This document shows positions 1-8,787 of a DNA stretch of 64,000 nucleotides, one piece after another. Each line of letters begins with the position of its first letter. Positions within the stretch are counted from its first letter, which is position 1. The stretch spans positions 1 through 64,000 of the forward strand of contig CAIRDP010000018.1 in the NCBI GenBank assembly GCA_903877385.1, in the 5' to 3' direction. The notes beneath the pieces are model-generated. The model worked only from the letters and a program-made list of their open reading frames with translations, ran no database searches and was not told the DNA's origin. The position numbers and the translations under genes are program-made. This stretch comes from an uncultured Bacteroidales bacterium (GTDB taxonomy: Bacteria; Bacteroidota; Bacteroidia; Bacteroidales; FEN-979).

Positions 1-161
1 AAGATAATGATTATCAGGACCTTAACTTCATTTATTTAGAGTTTTTATAAACAAGATATTAACATTAACAAATTGATTTACAGATAGATAAAAAATTATC
101 TCAACCTCATTTTTCATCTTCTCAATCTACCAAAGTAGAACTAATCACTCCCGGTAAATTC

Positions 162-205
162 TCCGCCCCTCTGGGGCGGAACCCGGGTCCAGGGTTCTGC
201 CCTGG
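162..205. repeat. two adjacent GC-rich hairpins in the upstream non-coding region
   Basis: Two perfect hairpins stand in an AT-rich region with no convincing gene. TCCGCCCC pairs with GGGGCGGA (162-169 with 173-180), and CCAGGG pairs with CCCTGG (189-194 with 200-205). Neither has a clear U tract on either strand, so a terminator role for an off-window gene is only possible. The remainder of 1-530 shows a 21-bp periodic repeat (listed separately) and no convincing coding region. Confidence 0.55.
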
Positions 206-277
206 GGTTAATACCGGTTTATTACCAGTTGGCTGAAAAATTTTGGGGAAATTACACCTGCTGTCAGCCCCGTTCTA

Positions 278-382
278 TTCCAAAAACAGACCTTCTGATT
301 TCAAAACAGGACTTTCTGCACTTGAAGCTCGGGAGGTTTATTTCAAAAGAGAACTTTAAATTTTCAAAAGAGAACTTTTACG
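278..382. repeat. 21-bp periodic A-tract repeat, five units
   Basis: Units begin at 278, 299, 320, 341 and 362. The last two share an identical 17-nt core TTTCAAAAGAGAACTTT. The unit at 299 differs from it at two positions, the unit at 278 is more diverged, and the one at 320 is poorly conserved. Most units carry a run of four or five A at the same phase, two helical turns apart, which could bend the DNA. The same stretch is open as a 65-codon frame (229-426) in which a seven-residue SKENF-like motif repeats. It lies 150-250 bp upstream of a TPR/AraC regulator gene. Confidence 0.6.
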
Positions 383-530
383 CATTTAGCAAAATGGCAA
401 TTGCTGTTTTTTCGGGAATCCAATAAATTTAAATTCAACATCTTGTGATTTTTCTGTAGGCGTTTTTCGGAAAAAATCACTGTTTATAACAATTGAAAAA
501 GTTGAACTACCTTGCAGTTGAATTCAATTG

Positions 531-2315
531 ATGAAAATGGAAAGATCGCACACTGGCAGATCCTTTTTTATAATCATCCTATCCTTACTAAGCTGCACGG
601 CTCTTTTTTCGAATGCTGCGCAAACCTTTAAGGATACCCTGGTGGTAAGGCTTATGCAGACATCTCATTACCACGATGCTGCCGGTTATATTGCTTCAAG
701 GCTGGCAAAAGACGATCGAAGAATAAGTTCCGATGAGAAGCTGTATTATTACAACTCAATGAGCATGACCCAGCTCAGGCTTAATAACTTCGACTCGGCA
801 AAGATCTCTTCCAGGTATGCACTAAAACTTGCTTCCCAATCGAAAGATTCTGTTCTGATCAGTGATTCCTGGAAGATGATGGCTTTTGCTTTCAATAATT
901 CCGGGTTGCTCGACAGCGCCGCATATTTTACCCGGAAGTTGTTACATTATTCGGAACGGACGGGCGATAAAAGGCAGTACAGGAGCGCATTAACATCCAT
1001 GGCTACTATCCTGATACAGAGCAAGAGGCCGCTTGAAGCCCTTGCTTATTATCGTGAAGCTACTCTGATCACCGAGCAGTTAGGTGATACGTCCAATTTT
1101 GTTCGTTCTTATTATAACCTGGGTGGTTGCCTGATCAATCTGAAGAAATTTGACAGCGCCCGCATCTATCTCGACAAAGCGTCGATGCTGGCCGAACGAC
1201 TTAAACAACCCGACCTGCTTATGCTGGTATATGGTGAATTGTCGGAATGTTTTCTCGCAATGGGCCGTAAAGAGGACTGGAAAACATACCAGCTGAAAGC
1301 CTACAAGATAGCCGAACAGCTAGGCAATAAGTTATTCCTGGCCATATGCAACAGCAGCCTTGCCCAGGCTGCACTGTCTGATCATGATTTGAAAAATGCC
1401 CTGAAATATGGGGGCAGGGCCGATTCTCTGATGCGAAGCACACCTTATCCTGAAATTCAGAGGAAGGTCGACAGTACGATGTACGTTGCAAATAAAAAAC
1501 TGGATAATTATGCTGCATCCCTCGAATGGTACGAGTCCTTTACCAAACTCAAAGAGCGGATGACGAACGACAACCAGGCCAGTCTTCTTAACCGCATGAT
1601 GGTTGAACTTGGCATGAAGGAGAAGAACCTCACGATTGAAAAACAGGACCTGGATATCCGCAGTAAAAAAAGACAATTACAGCTGCTTGTACTCTTACTT
1701 TTTATGACCAGCATATTCATCACTGTGCTTATCAATTATTTTATTAAAACAAGAAGGTTCAGGGAAACCCTGTACCGTAAGGAAAAGTACCTCGATAAAC
1801 AAATTGTCGAGATGTTACAGTATAAATTTCCTGCTCTGAGGGAAAATCGGGCACCTTCCGGGAATGCTGAGATCCAGCCAGACCTTAGTGAAACTGATGC
1901 AAGCATGCCCGAAGATCCTATCCAGCAGGAAGCTCTTTATGGACGTTTAATTGAGGCTATGGAAAAGGAAAAGCTTTACCTTGACCCTGATCTGAATCTC
2001 AAAACCCTGATCAACCTTCTGGGAACGAATAAAAAATATCTTTACCTGGCTATCAGCGGGAATACAGCGGAGAACTTCAGGGGCATGATCAACCGATACC
2101 GTGTGAATGAAGCCAAACGGATCATCGAAATGAATATCAGTAATTCAGTAATTATCGATACAGAAACGATCTATTCGGCCGCCGGTTTTAATTCAGCCGT
2201 GTCGTTCTACCGGGCGTTTAAACTCCAAACCGGGCTTACTCCAAAGGAATATGCTAACGAAACAAGGAAGGAACTGAAAAACAGCGGAACGCGTTCTGCC
2301 GATCTTTTTCTATGA
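531..2315 (+). CDS. TPR-containing membrane-anchored AraC-type transcriptional regulator
   Basis: This is a one-component regulator of a layout common in Bacteroidota. A hydrophobic N-terminal segment (about residues 12-30) would act as a signal sequence. A helical TPR-rich sensor region follows to about 370, containing repeats such as YYNLGGCLINLKKFDSARIY. A single membrane helix lies near 385-405 (LLVLLLFMTSIFITVLI). A cytoplasmic tail then ends in an AraC/XylS helix-turn-helix pair at about 480-580, with the family-typical IYSAAGFNSAVSFYRAFK followed by TGLTPKEY. The sensor part is thus probably periplasmic and the DNA-binding part cytoplasmic. The ATG at 531 is chosen; an in-frame TTG lies just before it and another ATG at 537. 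The ligand and regulon are unknown. Confidence 0.85.
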   Translation: MKMERSHTGRSFFIIILSLLSCTALFSNAAQTFKDTLVVRLMQTSHYHDAAGYIASRLAKDDRRISSDEKLYYYNSMSMTQLRLNNFDSAKISSRYALKLASQSKDSVLISDSWKMMAFAFNNSGLLDSAAYFTRKLLHYSERTGDKRQYRSALTSMATILIQSKRPLEALAYYREATLITEQLGDTSNFVRSYYNLGGCLINLKKFDSARIYLDKASMLAERLKQPDLLMLVYGELSECFLAMGRKEDWKTYQLKAYKIAEQLGNKLFLAICNSSLAQAALSDHDLKNALKYGGRADSLMRSTPYPEIQRKVDSTMYVANKKLDNYAASLEWYESFTKLKERMTNDNQASLLNRMMVELGMKEKNLTIEKQDLDIRSKKRQLQLLVLLLFMTSIFITVLINYFIKTRRFRETLYRKEKYLDKQIVEMLQYKFPALRENRAPSGNAEIQPDLSETDASMPEDPIQQEALYGRLIEAMEKEKLYLDPDLNLKTLINLLGTNKKYLYLAISGNTAENFRGMINRYRVNEAKRIIEMNISNSVIIDTETIYSAAGFNSAVSFYRAFKLQTGLTPKEYANETRKELKNSGTRSADLFL

Positions 2316-2354
2316 TATAAACCGGATAAAAGGCATTTCAGGAGCGAGAGCAGC

Positions 2355-2480
2355 TCATAGCAAGCCTGCATTTTTAAGGATTTCGCGAAGCTTCGGCTGA
2401 TGTTCGGCATAGTCGCGAAGGGCATTGAACGTTTTCACATTCTCTCTTTTCAAAGGCTCCAGTGACAGTTTCCGGTTCAT
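2355..2480 (-). CDS. 41-aa small hypothetical protein downstream of metG
   Basis: A 41-codon frame starts eight bases after the metG stop on the same strand and would be co-transcribed with it. The peptide begins MNRKLSLEPLKRENVKTFNA and contains DYAEHQPKLREILKNAGLL. It is charged and predicted to be helical, with no signal sequence or membrane segment. The run AAGGGG abuts its ATG. I do not recognise a family. Its position in an otherwise empty gap and its compact amphipathic composition make it more likely real than random, but the evidence is weak. Confidence 0.4.
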   Translation of the reverse strand: MNRKLSLEPLKRENVKTFNALRDYAEHQPKLREILKNAGLL

Positions 2481-2488
2481 CCCCTTGA

Positions 2489-4537
2489 TTATTTGATATC
2501 GCTTCCGTTTTGGGCTCCCTCATCCGCAGTAACAAAAAATAAAGTTCCATCGGGATTTTCGGCCATCAGTATCATTCCCTGCGACTCGATACCCTTGAGT
2601 TTGCGGGGAGCCAGGTTGACCAGGATGCTTACCCGCCTGCCAATGATCTCCGAGGGTTTGAAATAGGCTGCAATGCCGCTGACCACGGTTCTCTGGTCAA
2701 TGCCCGTATCGATTTTCAGTTTCAGGAGTTTGTCGGTCTTGGGCACTTTCTCGGCTTCCAGTATGGTGCCGCTGCGGATATCCATTTTTGTAAAATCATC
2801 GTAAACGATCTCGGGTTTTGCCGGCTTAAAGCTGGTCACAACCTGGGCTGCTTCATTGGCTGCTTTCGTATCCATAAGCTTCTGCACCTGTTTCTGAATG
2901 GCTTCGTCCTCGATTTTTTCAAATAATAATGACTGCGGATTTATGCTCTGCCCGGTCTCCATCCAGTTGCATAGCAAGGCATCTTTCCAGCCGTAGGATC
3001 CCAGGTTCAGGGTATGCCTGATCTTTGCCGCTGAGAAAGGCAGGAAAGGTTCGGCAACAATGGATAATTGGGCACAGATCTGCAGGGAAATATTCAGGAC
3101 AGTTGCCACCCTTTCTTCGTCGTTTGGCCAAAGTTTCCATGGCTCATTTTCGGTAAGGTATTTATTCCCCAACCTTGCGAGGTTCATCATTTCGGCAAGG
3201 GCTTCACGGAAATGGTAGGTGTAAAGGCTGATCGCTATCCTTGAGGGGAAGAGTTTCATCTCCTCCAGGGCTGCTGTATCTACCGGCCTGAGTTCGCCCT
3301 GCCGGGGAACGCGGCCTTCAAAATATTTATGGGTGAGTACGATGGTGCGGTTCACGAAATTCCCCAGAACGGCTACCAGTTCATTGTTGTTCCTGGCCTG
3401 GAAATCCTTCCAGGTAAAATCATTGTCCTTGGTCTCGGGGGCGTTGGAAGTGAGCACATACCTGAGCACATCCTGCTTGCCGGGAAAATCCTGTAAATAT
3501 TCATGCAGCCACACAGCCCAGTTCCTGGAAGTGGAGATCTTGTCGCCTTCGAGGTTTAAGAACTCATTGGCCGGTACATTATCGGGGAGTATATAGCTCC
3601 CCTCGGCCTTCAGCATGGAAGGGAAGATGATGCAATGGAACACGATATTGTCCTTGCCTATGAAATGCACCAGCTTGGTTTGCGGATCTTTCCAGTACTT
3701 TTCCCAGTCGGGCCTCAGTTCGCGGGTTGCGGAGATGTACCCGATAGGGGCGTCGAACCATACATAAAGCACCTTTCCTTCGGCACCGGGTACAGGGACT
3801 TTCACTCCCCAGTCCAGGTCGCGGGTGACGGCACGGGGCTGGAGGCCCTGTTCGATCCATGATTTGCACTGCCCGTAAACATTGGTTTTCCAGTCATCCT
3901 GATGGCCTTCAAGTATCCATTCCCTGAGCCAGGGTTCATACTGGTCGAGGGGAAGGAACCAGTGTTTTGTTTCGCGCATTACAGGGGCATTGCCGCTGAG
4001 GACCGATTTCGGGTTGATGAGGTCGGTGGCGTTGAGCGAGGAACCGCATTTCTCACACTGGTCCCCGTAGGCTTTTTCGAAACCGCAATTCGGACATGTT
4101 CCGGTGATATAACGGTCGGCAAGGAAATGACCGCTGGCTTCGTCATAATACTGCTGGGAAATCTTTTCGACAAACTGGCCTGCATCGTACATCTTTTTGA
4201 AAAATGCCGATGCGGTTTCATGATGTATGGGGTTGGATGTACGGGAATAGATGTCGAAAGAGATCCCGAATTCTTCAAAGGATTTTTTGATCATACCGTG
4301 GTATTTATCCACGATTTGCTGGGGGGAGACTCCCTGCTGCAGGGCCTTGATGGTTATGGGAACACCGTGTTCATCGGAACCCCCGATAAAGATAACATCC
4401 TCACCATTCATGCGCAGAAAGCGCACAAAGATATCAGCTGGAACGTAAACCCCGGCCAGGTGCCCGATATGGATAGGCCCGTTGGCGTAGGGAAGCGCAG
4501 AAGTTACAGTATAGCGTTTATACTCCGGTCTTTCCAT
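2489..4537 (-). CDS. metG: methionyl-tRNA synthetase
   Basis: This enzyme charges tRNA-Met with methionine in the cytoplasm. The class I signature PIHIGHLAG lies near the N-terminus. The zinc knuckle [17 protein letters not shown] follows at about residues 140-160, and the KMSKS-type loop is [10 protein letters not shown]-terminal EMAP/Trbp111-like tRNA-binding OB fold (about 575-682) begins at [19 protein letters not shown]. The 682-aa length fits the long Bacteroidota form. The start chosen is [20 protein letters not shown] at 4537; a frame extending seven codons upstream is less likely. A -7 box (TATCTTTG, minus strand, 4556-4563) sits just upstream, back to back with the LD-carboxypeptidase promoter. 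Confidence 0.97.
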   Translation of the reverse strand: MERPEYKRYTVTSALPYANGPIHIGHLAGVYVPADIFVRFLRMNGEDVIFIGGSDEHGVPITIKALQQGVSPQQIVDKYHGMIKKSFEEFGISFDIYSRTSNPIHHETASAFFKKMYDAGQFVEKISQQYYDEASGHFLADRYITGTCPNCGFEKAYGDQCEKCGSSLNATDLINPKSVLSGNAPVMRETKHWFLPLDQYEPWLREWILEGHQDDWKTNVYGQCKSWIEQGLQPRAVTRDLDWGVKVPVPGAEGKVLYVWFDAPIGYISATRELRPDWEKYWKDPQTKLVHFIGKDNIVFHCIIFPSMLKAEGSYILPDNVPANEFLNLEGDKISTSRNWAVWLHEYLQDFPGKQDVLRYVLTSNAPETKDNDFTWKDFQARNNNELVAVLGNFVNRTIVLTHKYFEGRVPRQGELRPVDTAALEEMKLFPSRIAISLYTYHFREALAEMMNLARLGNKYLTENEPWKLWPNDEERVATVLNISLQICAQLSIVAEPFLPFSAAKIRHTLNLGSYGWKDALLCNWMETGQSINPQSLLFEKIEDEAIQKQVQKLMDTKAANEAAQVVTSFKPAKPEIVYDDFTKMDIRSGTILEAEKVPKTDKLLKLKIDTGIDQRTVVSGIAAYFKPSEIIGRRVSILVNLAPRKLKGIESQGMILMAENPDGTLFFVTADEGAQNGSDIK

Positions 4538-4555
4538 AATAAACATAACAAGAGG

Positions 4556-4563
4556 CAAAGATA
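4556..4563 (-). promoter_or_regulatory. Bacteroidota -7 box for metG
   Basis: TATCTTTG on the minus strand matches TAnnTTTG. It lies 18 nt before the metG ATG at 4537. Confidence 0.6.
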
Positions 4564-4576
4564 CGAATCAATTTTT

Positions 4577-4584
4577 TACTTTTG
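4577..4584 (+). promoter_or_regulatory. Bacteroidota -7 box for the LD-carboxypeptidase gene
   Basis: TACTTTTG matches TAnnTTTG and ends five bases before the ATG at 4590. If it is used, the transcript would be almost leaderless. Confidence 0.45.
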
Positions 4585-4589
4585 TGAAT

Positions 4590-5489
4590 ATGATTCAGCC
4601 CCCCTTCCTGAAGAAAGGCGACAAGATCGCCATACTTGCCCCTGCCCGCAGCATCTCGTTCGACGAGGTGCATCCTGCCATGAAATTATTCCAGAGATGG
4701 GGGCTTGAAGTGATCCTCGGATCTTATGTATTCAACATTGATAACCAGTTCGCAGGTACCGATGCCCAGAGGTTGAAAGATTTCCAGCTGATGCTGGATG
4801 ATGCTTCGATCAGGGCGGTCATCTGTGCCAGGGGAGGTTACGGCTCGGTGAGGATCATCGATAAACTGGATTTTACCAGGTTCATGAAAAATCCCAAGTG
4901 GATAGTGGGTTACAGCGATATTACCGTGATGCATTCCCATATTCACAGGCATTTCGGGCTTGAAACCCTGCATGCCACCATGCCCGTGAATATGCCCGCG
5001 AACCGGCTTGGGAACAAATCCGTTGAATCCCTCAGGAAAGCCCTGTTCGGTGAAGAACTTGCCTATGCCAAGCGGATTGGTCCCCTCGACCGCAGCGGCT
5101 CAGGGGAAGGCTTCCTGGTTGGAGGGAACCTGTCGATACTTTACAGCCTTATGGGGTCGCATTCCCAGATCGACACCAAAGGGAAAATATTGCTGCTGGA
5201 GGATGTTGATGAGTATCTCTACCATATCGACCGCATGATGATGAACCTGAAGCGGGCCGGTATGCTTAAAGAGCTGAAGGGCCTGATTGTGGGCAGCATG
5301 CAGGATATGAAGGACAATACGATCCCGTTCGGTAAAACTGCCTCGCAAATCATAGTGGGAGCCGTGAAGGAATATAAATACCCTGTTTGCTTTGATTTCC
5401 CGGCAGGACACGGTCCCGAAAATATGGCGATGATCCTCGGCCGCAGGGTGAAATTTATTGTGGATGAGGAGGTGGAGCTGGGGTTCTGA
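4590..5489 (+). CDS. S66 family LD-carboxypeptidase
   Basis: This is a cytoplasmic muropeptide LD-carboxypeptidase of the LdcA type. It removes the terminal D-alanine from tetrapeptides during peptidoglycan recycling. It opens with PPFLKKGDKIAILAPARSIS, the typical family start. The nucleophile is the serine of IVGYSDITVMHSH (about residues 105-117). The Ser-Glu-His triad is completed by a Glu in LLLEDVDEYLYHIDRM and by the His of DFPAGHGPENMAMILG near the C-terminus. The 299-aa length is normal. ATG 4590 is preferred over the in-frame GTG at 4584 because the family starts close to the PPFL motif. It is divergent from metG with a 52-bp shared promoter region. Confidence 0.9.
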   Translation: MIQPPFLKKGDKIAILAPARSISFDEVHPAMKLFQRWGLEVILGSYVFNIDNQFAGTDAQRLKDFQLMLDDASIRAVICARGGYGSVRIIDKLDFTRFMKNPKWIVGYSDITVMHSHIHRHFGLETLHATMPVNMPANRLGNKSVESLRKALFGEELAYAKRIGPLDRSGSGEGFLVGGNLSILYSLMGSHSQIDTKGKILLLEDVDEYLYHIDRMMMNLKRAGMLKELKGLIVGSMQDMKDNTIPFGKTASQIIVGAVKEYKYPVCFDFPAGHGPENMAMILGRRVKFIVDEEVELGF

Positions 5490-5495
5490 AAATTA

Positions 5496-5619
5496 GAATA
5501 TCGAATATTGAACATTGATTGTTGAATGTCGAATTAAGTATTAATTACTATAACGATAAATCAGATCATTTCATCTCTCAGTTCATCAATCATAATTCAA
5601 TGTTCAATATTCGATATTC
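5496..5619. repeat. perfect 23-bp inverted repeat between ldcA-like gene and yraN
   Basis: The arms 5496-5518 and 5597-5619 are exact reverse complements over 23 bases and are built from ATATCGAATATTGAACATTG-like words. They enclose 78 bases that hold a degenerate third copy (GATTGTTGAATGTCGAATT). It starts seven bases after a stop codon and ends 13 bases before the yraN ATG. It belongs to the class of tandem-plus-inverted repeats seen at many gene ends in this window and could act as a hairpin terminator. Confidence 0.75.
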
Positions 5620-5632
5620 AAGAGATTCTTAA

Positions 5633-5995
5633 ATGTCAGATTCCTACGACCTCGGTAAAAAAGGTGAATCCCTGGCAGCAGAATACCTCGCTGCAAAAGG
5701 GTTCAGGATACTGGCAAGAAATTTCCGTGCAGGTAAAGCCGAGCTCGACATAGTTGCTTTGGATCAGGGAGTGCTTGTGGTGGTTGAAGTCAAGACCCGG
5801 AATACACGGTATTTCGGCGAACCGGAGGAAGCTGTCACAAAATCAAAACAGAAACTGCTGGTAAGAGCCGCAAACGCTTATGTGAGATACAAGGCTTTTA
5901 AAGGAGAAGTCAGGTTTGATGTGGTCTCGGTGATCCTTGATGAACAGGGAACAAGCATCAATCATATACCTGATGCATTTTATCCCACACTTTAG
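5633..5995 (+). CDS. YraN family (UPF0102) endonuclease-like protein
   Basis: A 120-aa protein of the UPF0102/YraN family, which has a restriction-endonuclease-like fold. It opens with DLGKKGESLAAEYLAAKGF. The PD-(D/E)xK-like core is visible as AELDIVALDQGVLVVVEVKTR (Asp, then Glu-x-Lys), followed by the family motif AVTKSKQKLLVRAANAYV. The cellular role is unsettled; a DNA-processing function is inferred from the fold. Its length is typical. It is followed directly by a TGTACATTGTACA palindrome and then by the convergent RNase H gene. Confidence 0.88.
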   Translation: MSDSYDLGKKGESLAAEYLAAKGFRILARNFRAGKAELDIVALDQGVLVVVEVKTRNTRYFGEPEEAVTKSKQKLLVRAANAYVRYKAFKGEVRFDVVSVILDEQGTSINHIPDAFYPTL

Positions 5996-5997
5996 GA

Positions 5998-6012
5998 TGT
6001 ACATTGTACATT
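5998..6012. repeat. TGTACATTGTACA palindromic repeat after yraN
   Basis: ATGTACATTGTACAT starts immediately after the yraN stop. The same words recur at 39848-39924, so this appears to be a short member of a dispersed palindromic family. It lies between convergent genes. Confidence 0.5.
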
Positions 6013-6015
6013 TCT

Positions 6016-6648
6016 TTATTTTCTCCCGAAATCAGCGGGAATTTCGCCCCAGTATTTGGTTTCCCATTTCAGTACCGGGTTTTTCCAATTGTTATTTTTC
6101 AACCAGTTCAGGGCCCTGTCAACGAGACTGAACAAGGCCCGGTTTTTATCCGAAATTTCGAGCTTGGTATTAATGGCTCTTTTTTTTAGCCAGGCAATGG
6201 CCGTCCTGGAGTCGGAATATATAGGCCAGTCTGAATTCCTTTGTCCGAGGTACGCCAGGGCATGAATGATGGCAAGGAATTCGCCTATATTCACAGTGCC
6301 TTCGGGGAAAGGGCCCACCCTGAAAAGTTCGGCTCCTGAAGCGGTATCAACACCACGGTACTCCAGTACTCCCGGGTTCCCGCTGCAGGCTGCATCAACG
6401 CAAATACTGTCGGTTATGGGCTCACCAATTAGGGGATTACTGCAGATTATTTTTTTCGGGACCTGCAGCCCTTTCTCCATATACTTGCGGGGATCGTCGC
6501 TGAAGGCGCTCACAGCAAGGTCTTTGGTTGGAAATCCCTTGAACTTTGCACCGTTAAACCCGGCCACCTGCTCCCTGCATCTGTCCCATCCCTCGTAAAT
6601 TCCGGGCTTACGGCCGTTCCACACGACGTAATATTTTGATTTTGCCAT
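6016..6648 (-). CDS. viroplasmin-domain ribonuclease H (RNase HI type)
   Basis: This enzyme degrades the RNA strand of RNA:DNA hybrids. An N-terminal caulimovirus viroplasmin-like domain (residues about 1-50) is seen as KYYVVWNGRKPGIYEGWDRC with FKGFPTKDLAVSAF, and it binds hybrids in eukaryotic-type RNase H. The catalytic RNase H domain (about 75-210) carries the Asp of ICVDAACSGNPG, the Glu of NIGEFLAIIHAL, the Asp of PIYSDSRTAIAWLK and a C-terminal Asp in EIPADFGRK. The 210-aa length is the usual Bacteroidota form. A -7 box lies 17 nt upstream of the ATG. Confidence 0.92.
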   Translation of the reverse strand: MAKSKYYVVWNGRKPGIYEGWDRCREQVAGFNGAKFKGFPTKDLAVSAFSDDPRKYMEKGLQVPKKIICSNPLIGEPITDSICVDAACSGNPGVLEYRGVDTASGAELFRVGPFPEGTVNIGEFLAIIHALAYLGQRNSDWPIYSDSRTAIAWLKKRAINTKLEISDKNRALFSLVDRALNWLKNNNWKNPVLKWETKYWGEIPADFGRK

Positions 6649-6664
6649 CGTTTCTTTGTCGGGC

Positions 6665-6672
6665 CAAATTTA
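6665..6672 (-). promoter_or_regulatory. Bacteroidota -7 box for RNase H gene
   Basis: TAAATTTG on the minus strand matches TAnnTTTG and lies 17 nt before the ATG at 6648. Confidence 0.5.
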
Positions 6673-6714
6673 TGAGTAATTTTGGATTTTAACCATGATT
6701 AGTGAATTGTCGTT

Positions 6715-6790
6715 AGGCACCATTTACCAGGCACTAGGTACTAGGTACTAGGCACTAGGCCTCAGGGACCAGGCACTAATCACCAGTCAC
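6715..6790. repeat. ACTAGGTACTAGG / ACCAGGCACTA tandem repeat (family B)
   Basis: About ten imperfect copies of a 6-8 nt word (CAGGCACTAGG, TACTAGG, CACCAGTCACC) fill the gap between the divergent RNase H and flippase genes and end seven bases before the flippase ATG. The words resemble those at 28982-29097, 57499-57584 and 62101-62275. Confidence 0.6.
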
Positions 6791-6797
6791 CAAGAGA

Positions 6798-8297
6798 ATG
6801 GCATCAATCAAGCGTCTTGCCTCCCAAACTGCAGTTTACGGGATCCCGACTATCCTGGGACGATTCCTGCAGTACCTGCTGGTTATTTTGCTTACGAGGA
6901 TATTCTCAAAGGCAGAGTACGGTACTATCAGCGTGTTTTATTCCTATGCCTCTTTCCTGATGGTGGTCCTGCCCTATGGGATGGAAACTGCATTTTTCCG
7001 TTTCAGTGAAAAAGAAGAGGATAAGGACAGCGTGTTCAGTACCGGGATGATTTCACTGCTGCTCACTTCAGGTTCTTTCATTTTCCTGGCCAGTTTATTT
7101 TCAGGAACCATTGCAGGCTGGATAGATTATCCCCTGCAGTCAAAATATGTTACCTGGTTTGCCTGGATCCTCGGTCTGGACGCCCTGGTTGCCATCCCGT
7201 TTGCAAGGCTGCGTTCCCAAAATAAAGCTGCGAGGTTCGCGACTTTGAAAATGATCAACATTTTTACAAATATAGGACTGACCCTGTTCTTCATTGTAGC
7301 CTGTCCGTACGCCTGGAAGCATTATCCTAGTGTGCACGATGTTTTGGGCCTGGTTTACCGGCCCGACTGGGGGATAGAATATGTTTTCATAGCAAACCTT
7401 GCAGCCAGCATAATCACCCTTGCCTTGCTATTGCCCATGTTGCTGAACATGAGGTGGAAGATGCACAGGGAATTGTGGAAACGAATGCTGTTTTATGCCT
7501 TTCCCTTGCTGTTTGCAGGACTTGCCGGGATGGTGAATGAAACTTTCGACCGCCTCATGCTCAGGTATCTCCTTCCGTATTCGAGGGAGCTCACCGAGGC
7601 CCAGGTGGGGATTTACAGCGCCTGTTACAAGATTTCCATTCTGATCACCTTATTCGTACAGGCATACCGTTTCGCCGCAGAGCCCTTCTTTTTTGCCCAT
7701 GCCAGGGAGAAGGATGCCAGGCAAACCTACGCCCGCATCATGGATTATTTCATCATCGCAATTTCCACGGTATTCCTGGTCACCATGTTGTATCTCGACG
7801 ATATCTTCATCCGCCTTATAGGAAAAGATTTCAGGGAAGGAAAAGCTGTCATCCCCGTTCTGATGTTTGCCAACATCTTTCTCGGCATCTATTACAATCT
7901 TTCCATCTGGTACAAGCTTACAGGGAAAACAATCTGGGGCGCCTGGCTTTCATTAATAGGAGCAGTGATCACCCTGGCCCTGAATTTCTGGTGGATCCCG
8001 CTCAGCCCCGACCATTTCATTCACGGGTATATCGGCTCGGCCTGGGCTACGTTTATCTGCTACGGGTCTATGATGGTGATCGCTTACCTGCTCGGGCAAA
8101 AATACTACCCTGTACCTTACAGTATTTGGAAAGCAGCCGGTTATACAGGCCTTGCACTTCTTCTGTACGCAATCAGTGCTTATGTCAGCATCCCGCATCC
8201 GGCATCCCGCATCCTCTTCCGCACAGGACTGCTTCTTGTTTTCCTGCTGACTGCATTCTTCATCGAAAAGCCCGTGCCTTCAAAGGCCCCCGATTGA
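6798..8297 (+). CDS. oligosaccharide flippase (MOP/Wzx-like) membrane protein
   Basis: A 499-aa polytopic inner-membrane protein of the polysaccharide/lipid flippase superfamily. It is predicted to translocate a lipid-linked glycan. The N-terminus LASQTAVYGIPTILGRFLQYLL and the motif TRIFSKAEYGTISVFYSY are typical. About twelve to fourteen hydrophobic helices run to the C-terminus. The loop before the last helix (about residues 463-472, SIPHPASRI) is encoded by the dispersed CATCCCGCATCC repeat, so the repeat lies in frame in the gene. The gene heads a plus-strand run with dut only 33 bp downstream, though dut also has its own promoter box. The substrate is unknown. Confidence 0.85.
   Translation: MASIKRLASQTAVYGIPTILGRFLQYLLVILLTRIFSKAEYGTISVFYSYASFLMVVLPYGMETAFFRFSEKEEDKDSVFSTGMISLLLTSGSFIFLASLFSGTIAGWIDYPLQSKYVTWFAWILGLDALVAIPFARLRSQNKAARFATLKMINIFTNIGLTLFFIVACPYAWKHYPSVHDVLGLVYRPDWGIEYVFIANLAASIITLALLLPMLLNMRWKMHRELWKRMLFYAFPLLFAGLAGMVNETFDRLMLRYLLPYSRELTEAQVGIYSACYKISILITLFVQAYRFAAEPFFFAHAREKDARQTYARIMDYFIIAISTVFLVTMLYLDDIFIRLIGKDFREGKAVIPVLMFANIFLGIYYNLSIWYKLTGKTIWGAWLSLIGAVITLALNFWWIPLSPDHFIHGYIGSAWATFICYGSMMVIAYLLGQKYYPVPYSIWKAAGYTGLALLLYAISAYVSIPHPASRILFRTGLLLVFLLTAFFIEKPVPSKAPD
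8189..8214. repeat. CATCCCGCATCC repeat (family A) inside flippase gene
   Basis: CATCCCGCATCC occurs twice with a two-base spacer inside the coding sequence. It adds the residues SIPHPASRI just before the final membrane helix. The same PHPASRI peptide is encoded by this repeat in mutY. Confidence 0.6.
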
Positions 8298-8306
8298 GAT
8301 TTTTAT

Positions 8307-8314
8307 TACCTTTG
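8307..8314 (+). promoter_or_regulatory. Bacteroidota -7 box for dut
   Basis: TACCTTTG matches TAnnTTTG exactly. It lies 16 nt upstream of the dut ATG, in the short gap after the flippase. Confidence 0.6.
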
Positions 8315-8330
8315 CACATCAAATTTCCTT

Positions 8331-8765
8331 ATGAAAATCAGGATAGTAAACAACTCCCACCATCCTTTGCCTGCCTATGAAACCGCTGCTTCGGCAGGAA
8401 TGGACCTGAGGGCTTACCTGCCTGCAGCGATCCTTATGAAACCCATGGAAAGGACCCTGGTCCCTACAGGTTTATTTATCGAACTACCTGCCGGGTTTGA
8501 AGCCCAGGTACGGCCACGAAGCGGACTGGCCATAAAAAAAGGCATAACGGTGCTGAATACACCGGGCACAATCGATGCCGATTACCGTGGCGAGATCAAG
8601 GTCATACTGGTTAATTTATCGAACGAGGATTACGTGGTGAACGACGGGGAAAGGATAGCCCAGATGATCATTGCCGCTCATGAACAGGCCGAATGGATGC
8701 AGGTGGAAGAACTTGAAGCAACGGGCCGGGGCGAGGGCGGTTTCGGGTCGACGGGACACAAATAA
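8331..8765 (+). CDS. dut: dUTP diphosphatase (trimeric dUTPase)
   Basis: This enzyme hydrolyses dUTP to dUMP and pyrophosphate, limiting uracil incorporation and supplying dTMP synthesis. All five trimeric dUTPase motifs are present in 144 aa: [39 protein letters not shown] and the C-terminal [11 protein letters not shown], whose Phe and Ser/Thr cap the active site. The ATG at 8331 gives the usual MKIRIVN start. It precedes a TPR, DUF4292 and EnvC-like gene cluster, an order that recurs in Bacteroidota. Confidence 0.98.
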   Translation: MKIRIVNNSHHPLPAYETAASAGMDLRAYLPAAILMKPMERTLVPTGLFIELPAGFEAQVRPRSGLAIKKGITVLNTPGTIDADYRGEIKVILVNLSNEDYVVNDGERIAQMIIAAHEQAEWMQVEELEATGRGEGGFGSTGHK

Positions 8766-8787
8766 ATAGCGAATAAATAGCGAGTTA

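Noticed and set aside
229-426. 65-codon plus-strand frame with a seven-residue SKENF repeat
   Set aside because: It is created by the 21-bp DNA repeat, has no family resemblance and no promoter. It is kept as a repeat, not a gene.
3902-4708. 268-codon plus-strand frame opposite metG
   Set aside because: It is antisense to a clear metG coding sequence and its peptide has no domain-like pattern.
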